Origin: Candidatus Omnitrophota bacterium
GTDB taxonomy: Bacteria > Omnitrophota > Gorgyraeia > Gygaellales > Profunditerraquicolaceae
Reading direction: 5' to 3'
NCBI GenBank assembly: GCA_028716705.1
Contig: JAQUPI010000002.1
Span: forward strand, 78,067 to 120,172
Length of the DNA stretch: 42,106 nt
The position numbers and the translations under genes are program-made. Numbering within the stretch: the stretch's first letter is position 1; each line of letters begins with the position of its first letter. The notes beneath the pieces are model-generated. The model saw only the letters and a program-made list of their open reading frames with translations, made no database searches and was not told the origin of the DNA. Below are positions 31,355 to 38,976 of this stretch, one piece after another.

Positions 31355-32256
31355 TGCAAATGCAGCAAATCCAAAAGCGCCTTCCTTTGATCATTGCGAT
31401 CGCCTGCGGTATCTGGGCGATATTATTGCTGAATAGCTATCTTAAGCGCCGCGAGACAGAGATCTGGGAAAGGATACAGCAATCCCAGCGGCAGGCGCAG
31501 CCGTCCCGGGCCCCAGAGCAGACGGCGATTGCCCTGGTGGCACAGAAAGACATACCCATCCAGGTCCCTATTACCCCCGCGGACCTTGTAATCAAAGAGA
31601 TACCTGTCGAATATATTCAGCCCGGGTCAGTCACTTCGCTCGATGAGGTTATTGGGCAAATAGCGGTGGCGCCCATTGCCGCCGGAGAGCAGATAATGAG
31701 AAATAAACTGCTTCCTCCGGGGAAAATAGGCAAAACCTTGTCTGAGATCACTCCGCCCGGAAAAAGGGCCGTAAGCGTTCCGGTAGATAATATGGCGAGC
31801 ATCGCAGGCCTGATCCGGCCCGGAAATTTTGTGGATGTACTCGCTTTAATAGCGATTCCGCAGGCTCAAGGGGCCCATCCGGACAAGGCCGAGCCGCGTT
31901 TAATAACGCTCTTTCAGAATATCGAAGTTTTGGCAGTGGGCGGGGAATTCGCTCCGGCCGCGCAAGCTGAAAGACAGGAGCAGGCGAAGATTCCGACCGC
32001 TGCGGCCGCCGGGGCGGTTACCCTGGCACTCAGTCCTCAAGAAGGAGTTTTGCTCAGCTTTGTCCAGGAGCACGGCAAGATCAAATTAGCTTTACGTTCA
32101 TCTGATGACACCAAGGAAGAAGCGGTTAAACCCGCGGATTGGGACACTTTATTCCAGCATTTATATCCCAGCCAAGCAGGTCCTGGAGGCAAACAACAGA
32201 CGGTCGAGATTTACCGCGGCCTGAACAAGGAAATTGTGCCTTTGCTCGAAAAATGA
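31354..32256 (+). CDS. cpaB: Flp pilus assembly protein CpaB (RcpC)
   Basis: This 300-residue protein has an N-terminal membrane helix (LPLIIAIACGIWAILLLNSYL), then an SAF domain: ALVAQKDIPIQVPITPADLVIKEIPVEYIQPGSV and GQIAVAPIAAGEQIMRNKL. The RcpC-type core follows with GKRAVSVPVDNMASIAGLIRPGNFVDVLALI. CpaB is a periplasmic component of the Tad pilus. It starts inside the stop of the isomerase gene and overlaps cpaC by ATGA. Length and order match other tad loci. Confidence 0.92.
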   Translation: MQMQQIQKRLPLIIAIACGIWAILLLNSYLKRRETEIWERIQQSQRQAQPSRAPEQTAIALVAQKDIPIQVPITPADLVIKEIPVEYIQPGSVTSLDEVIGQIAVAPIAAGEQIMRNKLLPPGKIGKTLSEITPPGKRAVSVPVDNMASIAGLIRPGNFVDVLALIAIPQAQGAHPDKAEPRLITLFQNIEVLAVGGEFAPAAQAERQEQAKIPTAAAAGAVTLALSPQEGVLLSFVQEHGKIKLALRSSDDTKEEAVKPADWDTLFQHLYPSQAGPGGKQQTVEIYRGLNKEIVPLLEK

Positions 32257-33929
32257 AAAACACGCTAAAGATTTGCGCGGTTTTATCTTTCATTATACTT
32301 TGCGGTTTTAACCCGGCTTTTGTGCAGGAGCCGGAGAAAGAAGATTCCTTGTCCATGTACAAAGGCGAAGTCAAGGTCCTTACCGTGGACAATCCGACGC
32401 GAGTCGTGGTGAATAACCCGGCTGTAGCCGATGTCGCTTCAGTAGATAAGAAAGAATTGGTGATCGCGGGGAGGGGGCAAGGTTCCACCAGCTTGATCTG
32501 GTGGGATGCCCACGGCCAGCACTTGATTCAGCTTGTGGTTTTTCCGGAAGATATGGGTTCGGTCAAGAACAGCGTCGACAATATCTTGAAAGAAATGAAT
32601 ATCGCTACGGTTTCGGCAAGGGCGATCAACAGTGAAGGCAAAGTCCTGCTTTTGGGCACGGTCAAGACTCCCCAGGAACTGGAGCGGATCAATGTCGCGT
32701 TGGCTTCGAATAAGGCAAAGCTCATCAATGTCATCCAGGTAAAAGAAGAAGAGGCGGTAATAGGCATAGACGTGCAGGTCCTGGAACTGGATAGGGATGC
32801 CACTTCCACGTTAGGATTCAGCTGGCCGGGTTCGATCGATATTACCGAGGTGGGCTCTCCCGCGCTGAATACCGCCGCCGGTACAACTTGGGGGCAGCTC
32901 TTCAGAGTACTTAATGTAAGCAGGGACGCGTTTACTCTGACCCTGGACGCCTTAGCCCAGGAGGGTAAAGCGCGCATACTTTCTCAGCCGCAATTATCCT
33001 GCCAGAGCGGCAAAGAGGCAGAGCTATTAGTCGGCGGAGAAAAACCTATATTAACCACAACTGTAGCGGCCACAACCGGAGCAACGGGCACGAGCGTGGA
33101 ATACAAGGAATTCGGTATAAAATTAAAGATAAAACCTTCGGTCACCGAAGATAAAAAGATCAAACTGGCTCTGAACGTTGAAGTAAGCGAAGTGCAGACT
33201 CCGGAAATCCTCGGCTCAGCCAACTCTCCTACAGCCAGGGCTTACCCGCTTACCAAACGTAATGCCTCCACGGAATTGTTCCTTAATGACGGCCAGACCA
33301 TGGCCATCGGCGGCCTTAAAAAACAAAAAAGCGACGAGGATATCCGCAAAACTCCGATTTTAGGTGACGTGCCTTTGCTGGGGCTGGCTTTTAGGAAAAA
33401 GACCACCAGGATAGGCGGAGGAGAAGGAGAAAGAGGGGATGTTAATTTATTTATTACGCTGACTCCCACCATCCTGAAAGAAGCCCCCCCAAAGGCAGAA
33501 GCGAAATCCCAGGTAGAACCTGCGGCGGACGAGAAGCCTCCGGTAAAATCTAAGGCTAAAGTCGCGAAGGCCCCAGCTTCTGCCGCGAAAGAGCAAACAT
33601 CCGGATTCACCAGGAGATCCTACACTCGAAAAAGCCCGGCTCCGGTTGACGAATATGTCCGTCGGGTTTCCTATCTGGTACGCCGCAATTTCTCCTATCC
33701 TTGGGCGGCCAAACAAGCCGGGATAGAAGGTTCTGTAAAACTTGCCCTCAGGGTGGATAAAACCGGCCAATTATTGGATGTGGAAGTCAGGGATTCATCC
33801 GGTTACGCCGTGCTCGATGAAAACGCGGTGAACATCATTAAAAAAGTCGCTCCCTATCCGCCTTTTTCTCCGCAGATGGAACAGAAGGAACTCTGGATAG
33901 ACCTGCCCATTGTATATAAAAATAAATAA
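32253..33929 (+). CDS. cpaC: CpaC-type secretin with a fused TonB C-terminal domain
   Basis: This 558-residue outer-membrane secretin forms the Tad pilus channel. A signal peptide (about 1-24) is followed by the pilus N-domain (KVLTVDNPTRVVVNNPAVADVASV), a BON/N-domain, and the secretin core (about 180-400) with LNDGQTMAIGGLKK, TPILGDVPLLGLAFR and VNLFITLTPTIL. A proline/lysine/alanine-rich linker (about 405-460) leads to a TonB C-terminal domain (about 465-558): GIEGSVKLALRVDKTGQLLDVEV and SSGYAVLDENAVNIIKKVAPYPPFSP. I chose the ATG at 32253, coupled to cpaB. The fusion is unusual; the frame is continuous. Confidence 0.92.
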   Translation: MKNTLKICAVLSFIILCGFNPAFVQEPEKEDSLSMYKGEVKVLTVDNPTRVVVNNPAVADVASVDKKELVIAGRGQGSTSLIWWDAHGQHLIQLVVFPEDMGSVKNSVDNILKEMNIATVSARAINSEGKVLLLGTVKTPQELERINVALASNKAKLINVIQVKEEEAVIGIDVQVLELDRDATSTLGFSWPGSIDITEVGSPALNTAAGTTWGQLFRVLNVSRDAFTLTLDALAQEGKARILSQPQLSCQSGKEAELLVGGEKPILTTTVAATTGATGTSVEYKEFGIKLKIKPSVTEDKKIKLALNVEVSEVQTPEILGSANSPTARAYPLTKRNASTELFLNDGQTMAIGGLKKQKSDEDIRKTPILGDVPLLGLAFRKKTTRIGGGEGERGDVNLFITLTPTILKEAPPKAEAKSQVEPAADEKPPVKSKAKVAKAPASAAKEQTSGFTRRSYTRKSPAPVDEYVRRVSYLVRRNFSYPWAAKQAGIEGSVKLALRVDKTGQLLDVEVRDSSGYAVLDENAVNIIKKVAPYPPFSPQMEQKELWIDLPIVYKNK

Positions 33930-33934
33930 TCATT

Positions 33935-36115
33935 ATGGCCCAGACAATATCGATATTCAGCACTAAAGGCGGCGTAGGCCGGACATTTATCGCCGTTAAC
34001 CTGGCGGTAAGCCTCGCCGTAAAATTTAAAGGGAAAAAGATCCTTCTTCTGGATATGGATTCCGATCTGCCGGGTGATATGGCCAGGCTTTTGAATCTTA
34101 AACCGCAGAAAGTCTTGAATACGCTTTTGCGCGAAGGCCATAAAGAGGCGTATTCTTCCGACGAGCTTAAAGAATATATCATACGCGATCCTGCCAGCGG
34201 ACTGGATTTCGCGACTTTTACCCTTCACACAAAAGATATAATGGGCGTCCATTTAGACAGCGATTTCCTTTCGGCCATATTGGAAAACCTGGCAAAGGAA
34301 TACGATTTCATCATCGCGGACAATGGCCGGGCATTTAATAAGCTGCTCATCTCTTTCCTGGAACGTACTAATCTTATCCTGCTTGTAACTAATCCGGATA
34401 TGCTTTCCGTTTCCCAGGCGAAAGAGGCGATCGAGACGCTGCAGTCTTTATATTTTCCGTTAAAAATGATCAAGGTTATATTGAACCGGGCGGAGAGCCT
34501 TGGAGGGGTAACCTGGCGGGAGGTTAAGACGGTATTGCCCTGTGACATAATCGCGCGCATCCCTTCAGAAGGTAAAGTCATCGGTTCGGCTTTAAACCGT
34601 CAGGTACCGGTTATCCTCGACAGCCCGCGCAGCCGCGCGAGCGCCGCCCTGAATACTTTAGCCGAAGACCTGACCACGCATTATGAATATTTTATCCCCT
34701 TGCAGGAGCTGGAAGGGATCTTTTCCGGCCAGTCTGCGCCCAGGGAAAAGATCCTGGTTCAAGAGACAACTACCCTTGAATCGCTTTCTTTGCAGGGAAA
34801 GCCCAAGATAGAGAAAAAAGAGGGTCCTGAAGACAAGATCGATGAATTGAAGCAGCGCATCCATCGCCGTCTTATTCAGGAGTTGGATCTGCGCCGGCTG
34901 GACCGTGTAGCCGGAGACATGGCAAAAGTCGAAGGGCTGAGAGAGCGGACCATTAAGCTTGTCAGCAATGCCCTGGCGGAGGAATCCGGGATCCTGATTA
35001 CTTCCAGGGAGGAGCGCGAACGCATCATCAAGGAAATAGTCGATGAAGCGCTTGGGTTAGGGCCATTAGAAGACCTGATCAACGACGAGGAAATCAGCGA
35101 CATATTAGTCAACAATAAGAACCAGATATATGTGGAAAAACGCGGGAAATTACAGCAGTCTAAAAAAAGGTTTGTTTCGAATGAACAGGTGCGTCAGATA
35201 ATTGAGCGCATAGTAGCGCCGCTTGGCCGTAGGATAGATGAGTCAATGCCTATGGTGGACGCGCGCCTTGCCGACGGCTCGCGCGTGAATGCGATCATCC
35301 CCCCGCTTTCTTTGACCGGGCCTACCTTAACTATAAGGAAATTCGGCGCTGAGCGCCTGAAGATTTCAGACCTTGAAAGGCTCAACGCGGTAAATGATAC
35401 AATGGCGCAATTCCTTAAGGCGTGTGTTTTGTGCCGGAAGAACGTCATAGTTTCCGGAGGGACAGGCTCAGGCAAGACTACTGTCCTGAATGTGCTTTCA
35501 GAATTTGTTCCTGACGGCGAAAGGATAATTACCATCGAAGACGCCGCGGAATTAAAACTGCATCATGAACACTGGATAAGGCTGGAATCGCGTCCCCCGA
35601 ATATCGAGGGTAAAGGCGCGATCTCAGTACGGGATCTGTTCCGCAATTCATTGCGTATGCGGCCTGACCGTATTATCATCGGCGAATGCCGGGGCCCGGA
35701 AACGCTGGATATGCTCCAGGCAATGAATACCGGACACGATGGCTCAATGACCACGCTGCACGCGAATTCTACCCAGGATGTGTTATCCCGCCTGGATTCA
35801 CTTATCCTTATGAGCGGTATTGAAATTCCTTTGCGCGCGATCCGGGAGATGATCGCATCCTCCATAGATGTTATTGTACACACCGCCCGCCTTTCTGACG
35901 GCTCCCGTAAAGTGACGCAGATAACCGAAATCACCGGCATGCTCGACGAAGTGCACATCGGCCTGCATGATATATTCGCCTTTCATCAGGTAAATGTGGA
36001 TGAACGCGGCAAGATCAACGGCAATTTCGAACCCACCGGCGCCATACCTACCTTTTTTGAGGAATTCCACAGGCGTGGCATTCCTTTGTCCGCGGATTTA
36101 TTTAAGAAAAAATGA
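33935..36115 (+). CDS. TadZ-TadA fusion: ParA-like ATPase joined to CpaF-type pilus ATPase
   Basis: This 726-residue protein joins two normally separate Tad proteins. Residues about 1-260 are a MinD/ParA-like TadZ/CpaE part with deviant Walker A FSTKGGVGRTFIAVNLA and LLLDMDSDLPGD; it would localise the assembly machine. After a linker comes a CpaF/TadA motor (about 300-726): DELKQRIHRRLIQELDLRRLD, LINDEEISDILVNNKNQIYVE, Walker A VSGGTGSGKTTVLNVLSEF, IEDAAELKL, and the MRPDRIIIGECRG box. The frame is uninterrupted. It overlaps the DUF192 gene by ATGA. The fusion enforces 1:1 stoichiometry. Confidence 0.92.
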   Translation: MAQTISIFSTKGGVGRTFIAVNLAVSLAVKFKGKKILLLDMDSDLPGDMARLLNLKPQKVLNTLLREGHKEAYSSDELKEYIIRDPASGLDFATFTLHTKDIMGVHLDSDFLSAILENLAKEYDFIIADNGRAFNKLLISFLERTNLILLVTNPDMLSVSQAKEAIETLQSLYFPLKMIKVILNRAESLGGVTWREVKTVLPCDIIARIPSEGKVIGSALNRQVPVILDSPRSRASAALNTLAEDLTTHYEYFIPLQELEGIFSGQSAPREKILVQETTTLESLSLQGKPKIEKKEGPEDKIDELKQRIHRRLIQELDLRRLDRVAGDMAKVEGLRERTIKLVSNALAEESGILITSREERERIIKEIVDEALGLGPLEDLINDEEISDILVNNKNQIYVEKRGKLQQSKKRFVSNEQVRQIIERIVAPLGRRIDESMPMVDARLADGSRVNAIIPPLSLTGPTLTIRKFGAERLKISDLERLNAVNDTMAQFLKACVLCRKNVIVSGGTGSGKTTVLNVLSEFVPDGERIITIEDAAELKLHHEHWIRLESRPPNIEGKGAISVRDLFRNSLRMRPDRIIIGECRGPETLDMLQAMNTGHDGSMTTLHANSTQDVLSRLDSLILMSGIEIPLRAIREMIASSIDVIVHTARLSDGSRKVTQITEITGMLDEVHIGLHDIFAFHQVNVDERGKINGNFEPTGAIPTFFEEFHRRGIPLSADLFKKK

Positions 36116-36453
36116 AGGTAATTAACCTGTCGAGGAATACCATCCTTGCCGATAAGGCGGCAAAGGCAGAAAGCCCTTTTGCCCGGCTCGTAGGACTTTT
36201 AAAACGTAAGTCTTTAGACAAGGGCGAGGCATTGATCCTGTCGCCCTCCAGCGGCATACATTCCTTTTTTATGCGCTTTACCATAGACGCGTTGTTCCTG
36301 GATAAGACCGGGAAAGTAATCGCTATCCTGCCGTCTTTCAAACCCTGGCGCCTGAGCTCGATCTATTTTTCTGCTCATACGGTCATCGAATTACCTGAGG
36401 GTACTATTAACCTCACCCAATCCCAGCCTGGGGACACCATCCAAATTAAATAG
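36112..36453 (+). CDS. DUF192 protein
   Basis: This 113-residue protein fits DUF192: AKAESPFARLVGLLKRKSLDKGEALILSPSSGIHSFFMRFTIDALFLDKTGKVIAI and the tail HTVIELPEGTI. The cysteine often seen as the M-x-F-x-I-D-x-x-F neighbourhood is absent. No signal peptide is seen. It is coupled by ATGA to the TadZ-TadA fusion. DUF192 genes are found near pilus or envelope genes in other bacteria, but the activity is unknown. Its stop codon lies in the REP palindrome that ends the transposase gene. Confidence 0.88.
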   Translation: MKVINLSRNTILADKAAKAESPFARLVGLLKRKSLDKGEALILSPSSGIHSFFMRFTIDALFLDKTGKVIAILPSFKPWRLSSIYFSAHTVIELPEGTINLTQSQPGDTIQIK

Positions 36454-36469
36454 GGACAGCGCCCTATTT
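36448..36469 (+). repeat. REP palindrome at the 3' junction of DUF192 and the transposase
   Basis: AAATAGGG and CCCTATTT form a perfect 8-base stem around ACAGCG. Read on the minus strand the core is AGGGCGCTGTCCCT, the same as the three copies at 37205-37273 but inverted. It contains the stop codons of both convergent genes. Confidence 0.8.
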
Positions 36470-37144
36470 CTTGGTATTGTTCGGTCGCCTACCTTTCGGT
36501 AGTTCAAATAATTTCCGCTTGAATTTTGATTCCAGCGTTTCAATAAAGGCAGCCGCCCCTAAAGGCCGTCCGGAAAGCGTACATTTTCTTATATGCCGTA
36601 ATGAGCTTTCTTCTTCCGCAAAATCAATGTATTTTTTCCATGAATCATTGGACATGCCTATGATCTCAAGGAAATTTCCAAGTTCAATTGGAAGGCGGGA
36701 ATTCTTATCGATATGGGGCATTGCGCTTGACCAAGGCCACTGCCAAGGTTTTTCAACCAGCCCTGCGCGCACAGGATTTCTTTCGATATAACGTCCAGCA
36801 AGTATAAGGTGCGGTTCATCTAATACGCAAGAATAGAAACGCCCTTGCCATAGATGTCCTTTTTGTTTCGACTTACTATTAAAGTACTGAGAATAACGCA
36901 TATGAGCTGCATTAAATGTCCTGGCCAGGGAATCAGAGACATTTGGAATAGCGATAAAATGAATGTGGTTTTGCATAAGACAGTACACCAAAATGGAGAG
37001 ATTGTATTTAAGACTATATTCTTGAATCCAGGCTAAGTAGAAGTTTTTATCGTTAGCATTAGAAAACACATCTTGTTGATAATTTCCTCTTTGAGTAATA
37101 TGGTGAGGTAATCCGACGGCAACGATTCTAGCCATTCGAGGCAT
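36464..37144 (-). CDS. REP-associated tyrosine transposase (Y1 transposase, IS200-like)
   Basis: This 226-residue protein has the Y1_Tnp fold. It opens with PRMARIVAVGLPHHITQRGNYQQDVF, has the HUH metal pair in LMQNHIHFIAIP, the likely nucleophile region HMRYSQYFN, then KGHLWQGRFYSCVLDE, RYIERNPVRAGLV and WPWSSA. GAGGAGG lies before its ATG. The gene is bracketed by REP-like palindromes, as expected for a RayT that recognises such hairpins. It appears complete and may be active or domesticated. It separates the pilus core operon from the pilin array. Confidence 0.93.
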   Translation of the reverse strand: MPRMARIVAVGLPHHITQRGNYQQDVFSNANDKNFYLAWIQEYSLKYNLSILVYCLMQNHIHFIAIPNVSDSLARTFNAAHMRYSQYFNSKSKQKGHLWQGRFYSCVLDEPHLILAGRYIERNPVRAGLVEKPWQWPWSSAMPHIDKNSRLPIELGNFLEIIGMSNDSWKKYIDFAEEESSLRHIRKCTLSGRPLGAAAFIETLESKFKRKLFELPKGRRPNNTKK

Positions 37145-37204
37145 GTCGACCTCCTCAGTATAATTGACGTAAAACAGAGAAAATTCTAACTAAAAGTTTA
37201 CGTG

Positions 37205-37273
37205 AAAATGGGCGCTGTCCCCCATTCTAAAATGGGCGCTGTCCCCCATTAAAATTGGGCGCTGTCCCCCATT
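37205..37273 (+). repeat. Three tandem REP palindromes
   Basis: Three near-identical units lie at 37205-37226, 37229-37250 and 37251-37273. Each contains AATGGG and CCCATT arms around GCGCTGTCC; the third has an extra T and an ATTGGG arm. Each can fold into a hairpin. They lie 5' of the transposase gene, with the inverted copy at its 3' end. Confidence 0.85.
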
Positions 37274-37287
37274 AAATAACAATTATC

Positions 37288-37369
37288 TTGACAATGCGCC
37301 TGGATTGTGATAATTTCTGCTTAGAAATAATGTCCATATTAACAAAAAGAATGTCCACATAAATGTCCA
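37288..37369 (+). promoter_or_regulatory. Promoter and iterated repeats before the HTH protein
   Basis: A perfect TTGACA (37288-37293) is 17 bases from TAATTT (37311-37316). The palindrome ATTTCT-GCTT-AGAAAT (37313-37328) overlaps the -10 and start of transcription. Three direct copies of AATGTCCA follow at 37329, 37350 and 37362, the last touching the ATG. No Shine-Dalgarno sequence is visible, so the repeats may act as operators or leader elements. Confidence 0.6.
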
Positions 37370-38236
37370 ATGCTTAAAAATTATAAATTAACTCAAGAAA
37401 TCGAAGATTTTATTGTTGAAGAAAAGAAAAATAACTCTAAGCTATCCTGCCGGGGCCTTACTATCTTAATTCAACAAAAATTCCAAAAGGAGATCTCCAA
37501 ATCTTTGATCAATAACGTAATAAAAAAGAATAATCTCAGCGGCCCCGTCGGCAGGCCCAGGACCCGTGAAATTATAGTCAAAAAAGAGACGGAAAAAGAA
37601 ATAGAGAAGAAGCCGGTACCGCCCCTACCCGGTAACTACTTGCTGGAGAATGGCGGGTTTTTTCTGCTAAAGGCAGCTGACCTAAGATTGGGCCTGACTT
37701 TCCATCTTGCGGACGGCATTTCCGGCCGTATCCCTGAAATAACCAGCCAGATCATCGAAACGCTGATTTACTCTCCGCACTATAAAGATAAGAAGAGCCT
37801 TGCTTTTTTGGTTGAAGAAGAGGTAGCCGAAGAAACATCAAAGCGATTCTCAGAGCGGCTAGCGGGCATTCCTTTGGGTGAGCTTAGGTCTCTGGCTAAG
37901 GAAATCGATATCAATACTAACTTCAACGATATCAATGAGTTATGGGAAAACAGCATCTCCCGGCTGAGCTCTTTTTTATCACATTATTTCCCCGGAGAAT
38001 TCCAATTTATGGAATTTGACGCCATGTTCCAGCGTTTTTTTTCTCTTGCCGCCAAACTTGAATCTAAACCAGAACTTCTTACAATCCAGCTCTTCCACCC
38101 CAAAGATTTCCCTTGGATCAATGATGCCGTTTGGTATGAAGGTTTTTCTCATGCCTCACAGAGCCTTAATGAGGCCCGGATCTTTACTCCTAAAAAGCAA
38201 CTGATCAGGATAAATCCTAAAGTAGAGATTTTATAG
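37370..38236 (+). CDS. Orphan protein with N-terminal helix-turn-helix, function unknown
   Basis: I do not recognise a named family for this 288-residue protein. The first 65 residues look like a transposase- or resolvase-type helix-turn-helix: KKNNSKLSCRGLTILIQQKFQKEISKSLINNVIKKNNL, ending in GPVGRPRTR, a minor-groove-like basic hook. A charged linker (KKETEKEIEKKP) leads to a globular part with GFFLLKAADLRLGLTFHLADGIS, with no DDE, HUH or serine-recombinase residues visible. No signal or membrane helix is seen. It could be a domesticated transposase N-terminus acting as a regulator of the adjacent pilin array. That role is a guess from position only. Confidence 0.75.
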   Translation: MLKNYKLTQEIEDFIVEEKKNNSKLSCRGLTILIQQKFQKEISKSLINNVIKKNNLSGPVGRPRTREIIVKKETEKEIEKKPVPPLPGNYLLENGGFFLLKAADLRLGLTFHLADGISGRIPEITSQIIETLIYSPHYKDKKSLAFLVEEEVAEETSKRFSERLAGIPLGELRSLAKEIDINTNFNDINELWENSISRLSSFLSHYFPGEFQFMEFDAMFQRFFSLAAKLESKPELLTIQLFHPKDFPWINDAVWYEGFSHASQSLNEARIFTPKKQLIRINPKVEIL

Positions 38237-38267
38237 GGAAACGCTTTCCATAACCCCCTTAATTCGC

Positions 38268-38295
38268 TTGACATCGCAACTATATATGATATATT
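38268..38295 (+). promoter_or_regulatory. Promoter of the pilin array
   Basis: A perfect TTGACA (38268-38273) and TATATT (38290-38295) are 16 bases apart. Transcription should start near 38302, at the first base of the riboswitch-like structure. The bases between 38237 and 38267 hold nothing I can support. Confidence 0.7.
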
Positions 38296-38301
38296 TTAAA
38301 T

Positions 38302-38401
38302 GCCAGTTCGAAAAGGTTATTCTGAAAGAAAAAGTGCAGGATAGCAAAGCCACGGAGAAAGAGAATTTAATTTGTATGAACCGGGTTGCCGAAATTGGTA
38401 A
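38302..38401 (+). ncRNA. Cyclic-di-GMP-I (GEMM)-like riboswitch aptamer
   Basis: The leader contains GATAGCAAAGCCACGG at 38340-38355 and CCGGGTTGCCGA at 38381-38392. These are the two conserved joining segments of GEMM RNAs (GCAAAGCCACGG ... CCGGGTTGCCG). GCCAGTTCG (38302-38310) pairs with CGAAATTGGT (38390-38399), giving a closing P1 helix with one bulge, exactly where GEMM P1 lies. A GAAA occurs at about 38324 in the first hairpin. The 5' part departs from the canonical consensus, so it may be a variant (c-di-GMP or cGAMP class). The 3' segment is shared with a terminator. Confidence 0.62.
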
Positions 38402-38412
38402 CCAGGTTTTTT
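38381..38412 (+). terminator. Riboswitch expression-platform terminator
   Basis: CCGGGTTGCC (38381-38390) pairs with GGTAACCAGG (38397-38406) with one mismatch and a 6-base loop, directly followed by six T. The 5' arm is the conserved aptamer segment, and the 3' arm includes P1 pairing bases. Aptamer and terminator therefore exclude each other, so ligand binding would allow read-through (an ON switch). Confidence 0.8.
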
Positions 38413-38428
38413 AATTTAGGAGTTTCTA

Positions 38429-38608
38429 ATGACTTTAAAAAAGTCTAAAGAAGATTGGGCTCAGGGTCAGTCAATCTTTGAATACTTCATCTTAACGACC
38501 GTCGTAGTGGCGGTCGTTTTATTTTTTGCGAACACTCCGTATTTCAAAGGCATTAAGGCATCTTGCGCGAATGCCTTTGACCGCGCGGTGGGGGAGATAT
38601 TGAAATGA
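38429..38608 (+). CDS. Flp-type pilin-like protein 1
   Basis: A 59-residue protein with a prepilin signature: leader ending in DWAQG, then QSIFEYFILTTVVVAVVLFFA, followed by a short soluble tail with one cysteine (KASCANAF). Cleavage is expected between G and Q, and E at +5 is present. AGGAG lies 6 bases upstream of the ATG, just after the riboswitch terminator. It overlaps the next gene by ATGA. As the first gene of the array it may be a minor pilin. Confidence 0.82.
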   Translation: MTLKKSKEDWAQGQSIFEYFILTTVVVAVVLFFANTPYFKGIKASCANAFDRAVGEILK

Positions 38609-38754
38609 GAAGGGGCCAAAGCATAATCGAATACGCGTTATTGATCGGCATAGTGGCGGCGGCATTCTTGGCTATGCAGCTTTATATGCAGCGTTCAGTT
38701 CAGGCGAATTTTAAACTTATTGAGGATCAGGTAAATGCGGAGGCAAAGCCTTAA
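38605..38754 (+). CDS. Flp pilin-like protein 2
   Basis: A 49-residue pilin with MRRG, then QSIIEYALLIGIVAAAFLAMQLYMQRSVQ and a short acidic/polar tail. It has the length and form of a classic Flp major pilin. It starts inside the stop of pilin 1. The motif MQLYMQRSVQ is the first instance of the MQIYxKRxxQ block that recurs in the long pilins downstream. Confidence 0.85.
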   Translation: MRRGQSIIEYALLIGIVAAAFLAMQLYMQRSVQANFKLIEDQVNAEAKP

Positions 38755-38779
38755 AGTAAGACAAGGAGGTGTGAGGGCT

Positions 38780-38965
38780 ATGCGCAGAAATAAGGGTCAG
38801 AGCATACTGGAATACGTCATAGTTTTAACCGCGATCGTGGCGGTGATAGTTATAGGGGCAGCTAAGTTTGCCAGCAAGGACAAGGGCAGCGGCGTAGGCA
38901 AATTGATGGACAGCGCGGGCAGTAAAATAACTACATCTACGGGTAAGATCGCCGAGATCAAATAA
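38780..38965 (+). CDS. Flp pilin-like protein 3
   Basis: A 61-residue pilin: MRRNKG, QSILEYVIVLTAIVAVIVIGAAKF, then a glycine/serine/lysine-rich tail (KDKGSGVGKLMDSAGSK). I use the ATG at 38780 because AAGGAGGTG precedes it; a longer frame starts at 38735 inside pilin 2. This and the next gene form a pair lacking the MQIY block. Confidence 0.85.
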   Translation: MRRNKGQSILEYVIVLTAIVAVIVIGAAKFASKDKGSGVGKLMDSAGSKITTSTGKIAEIK

Positions 38966-38976
38966 CAGGAGGTCTT

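Noticed and set aside
37205-37273. Tandem repeats as a CRISPR array
   Set aside because: Units are 22-23 bases and directly adjacent with 0-2 base gaps, with no spacers and no cas genes; each unit is a palindrome like the one beyond the transposase gene.
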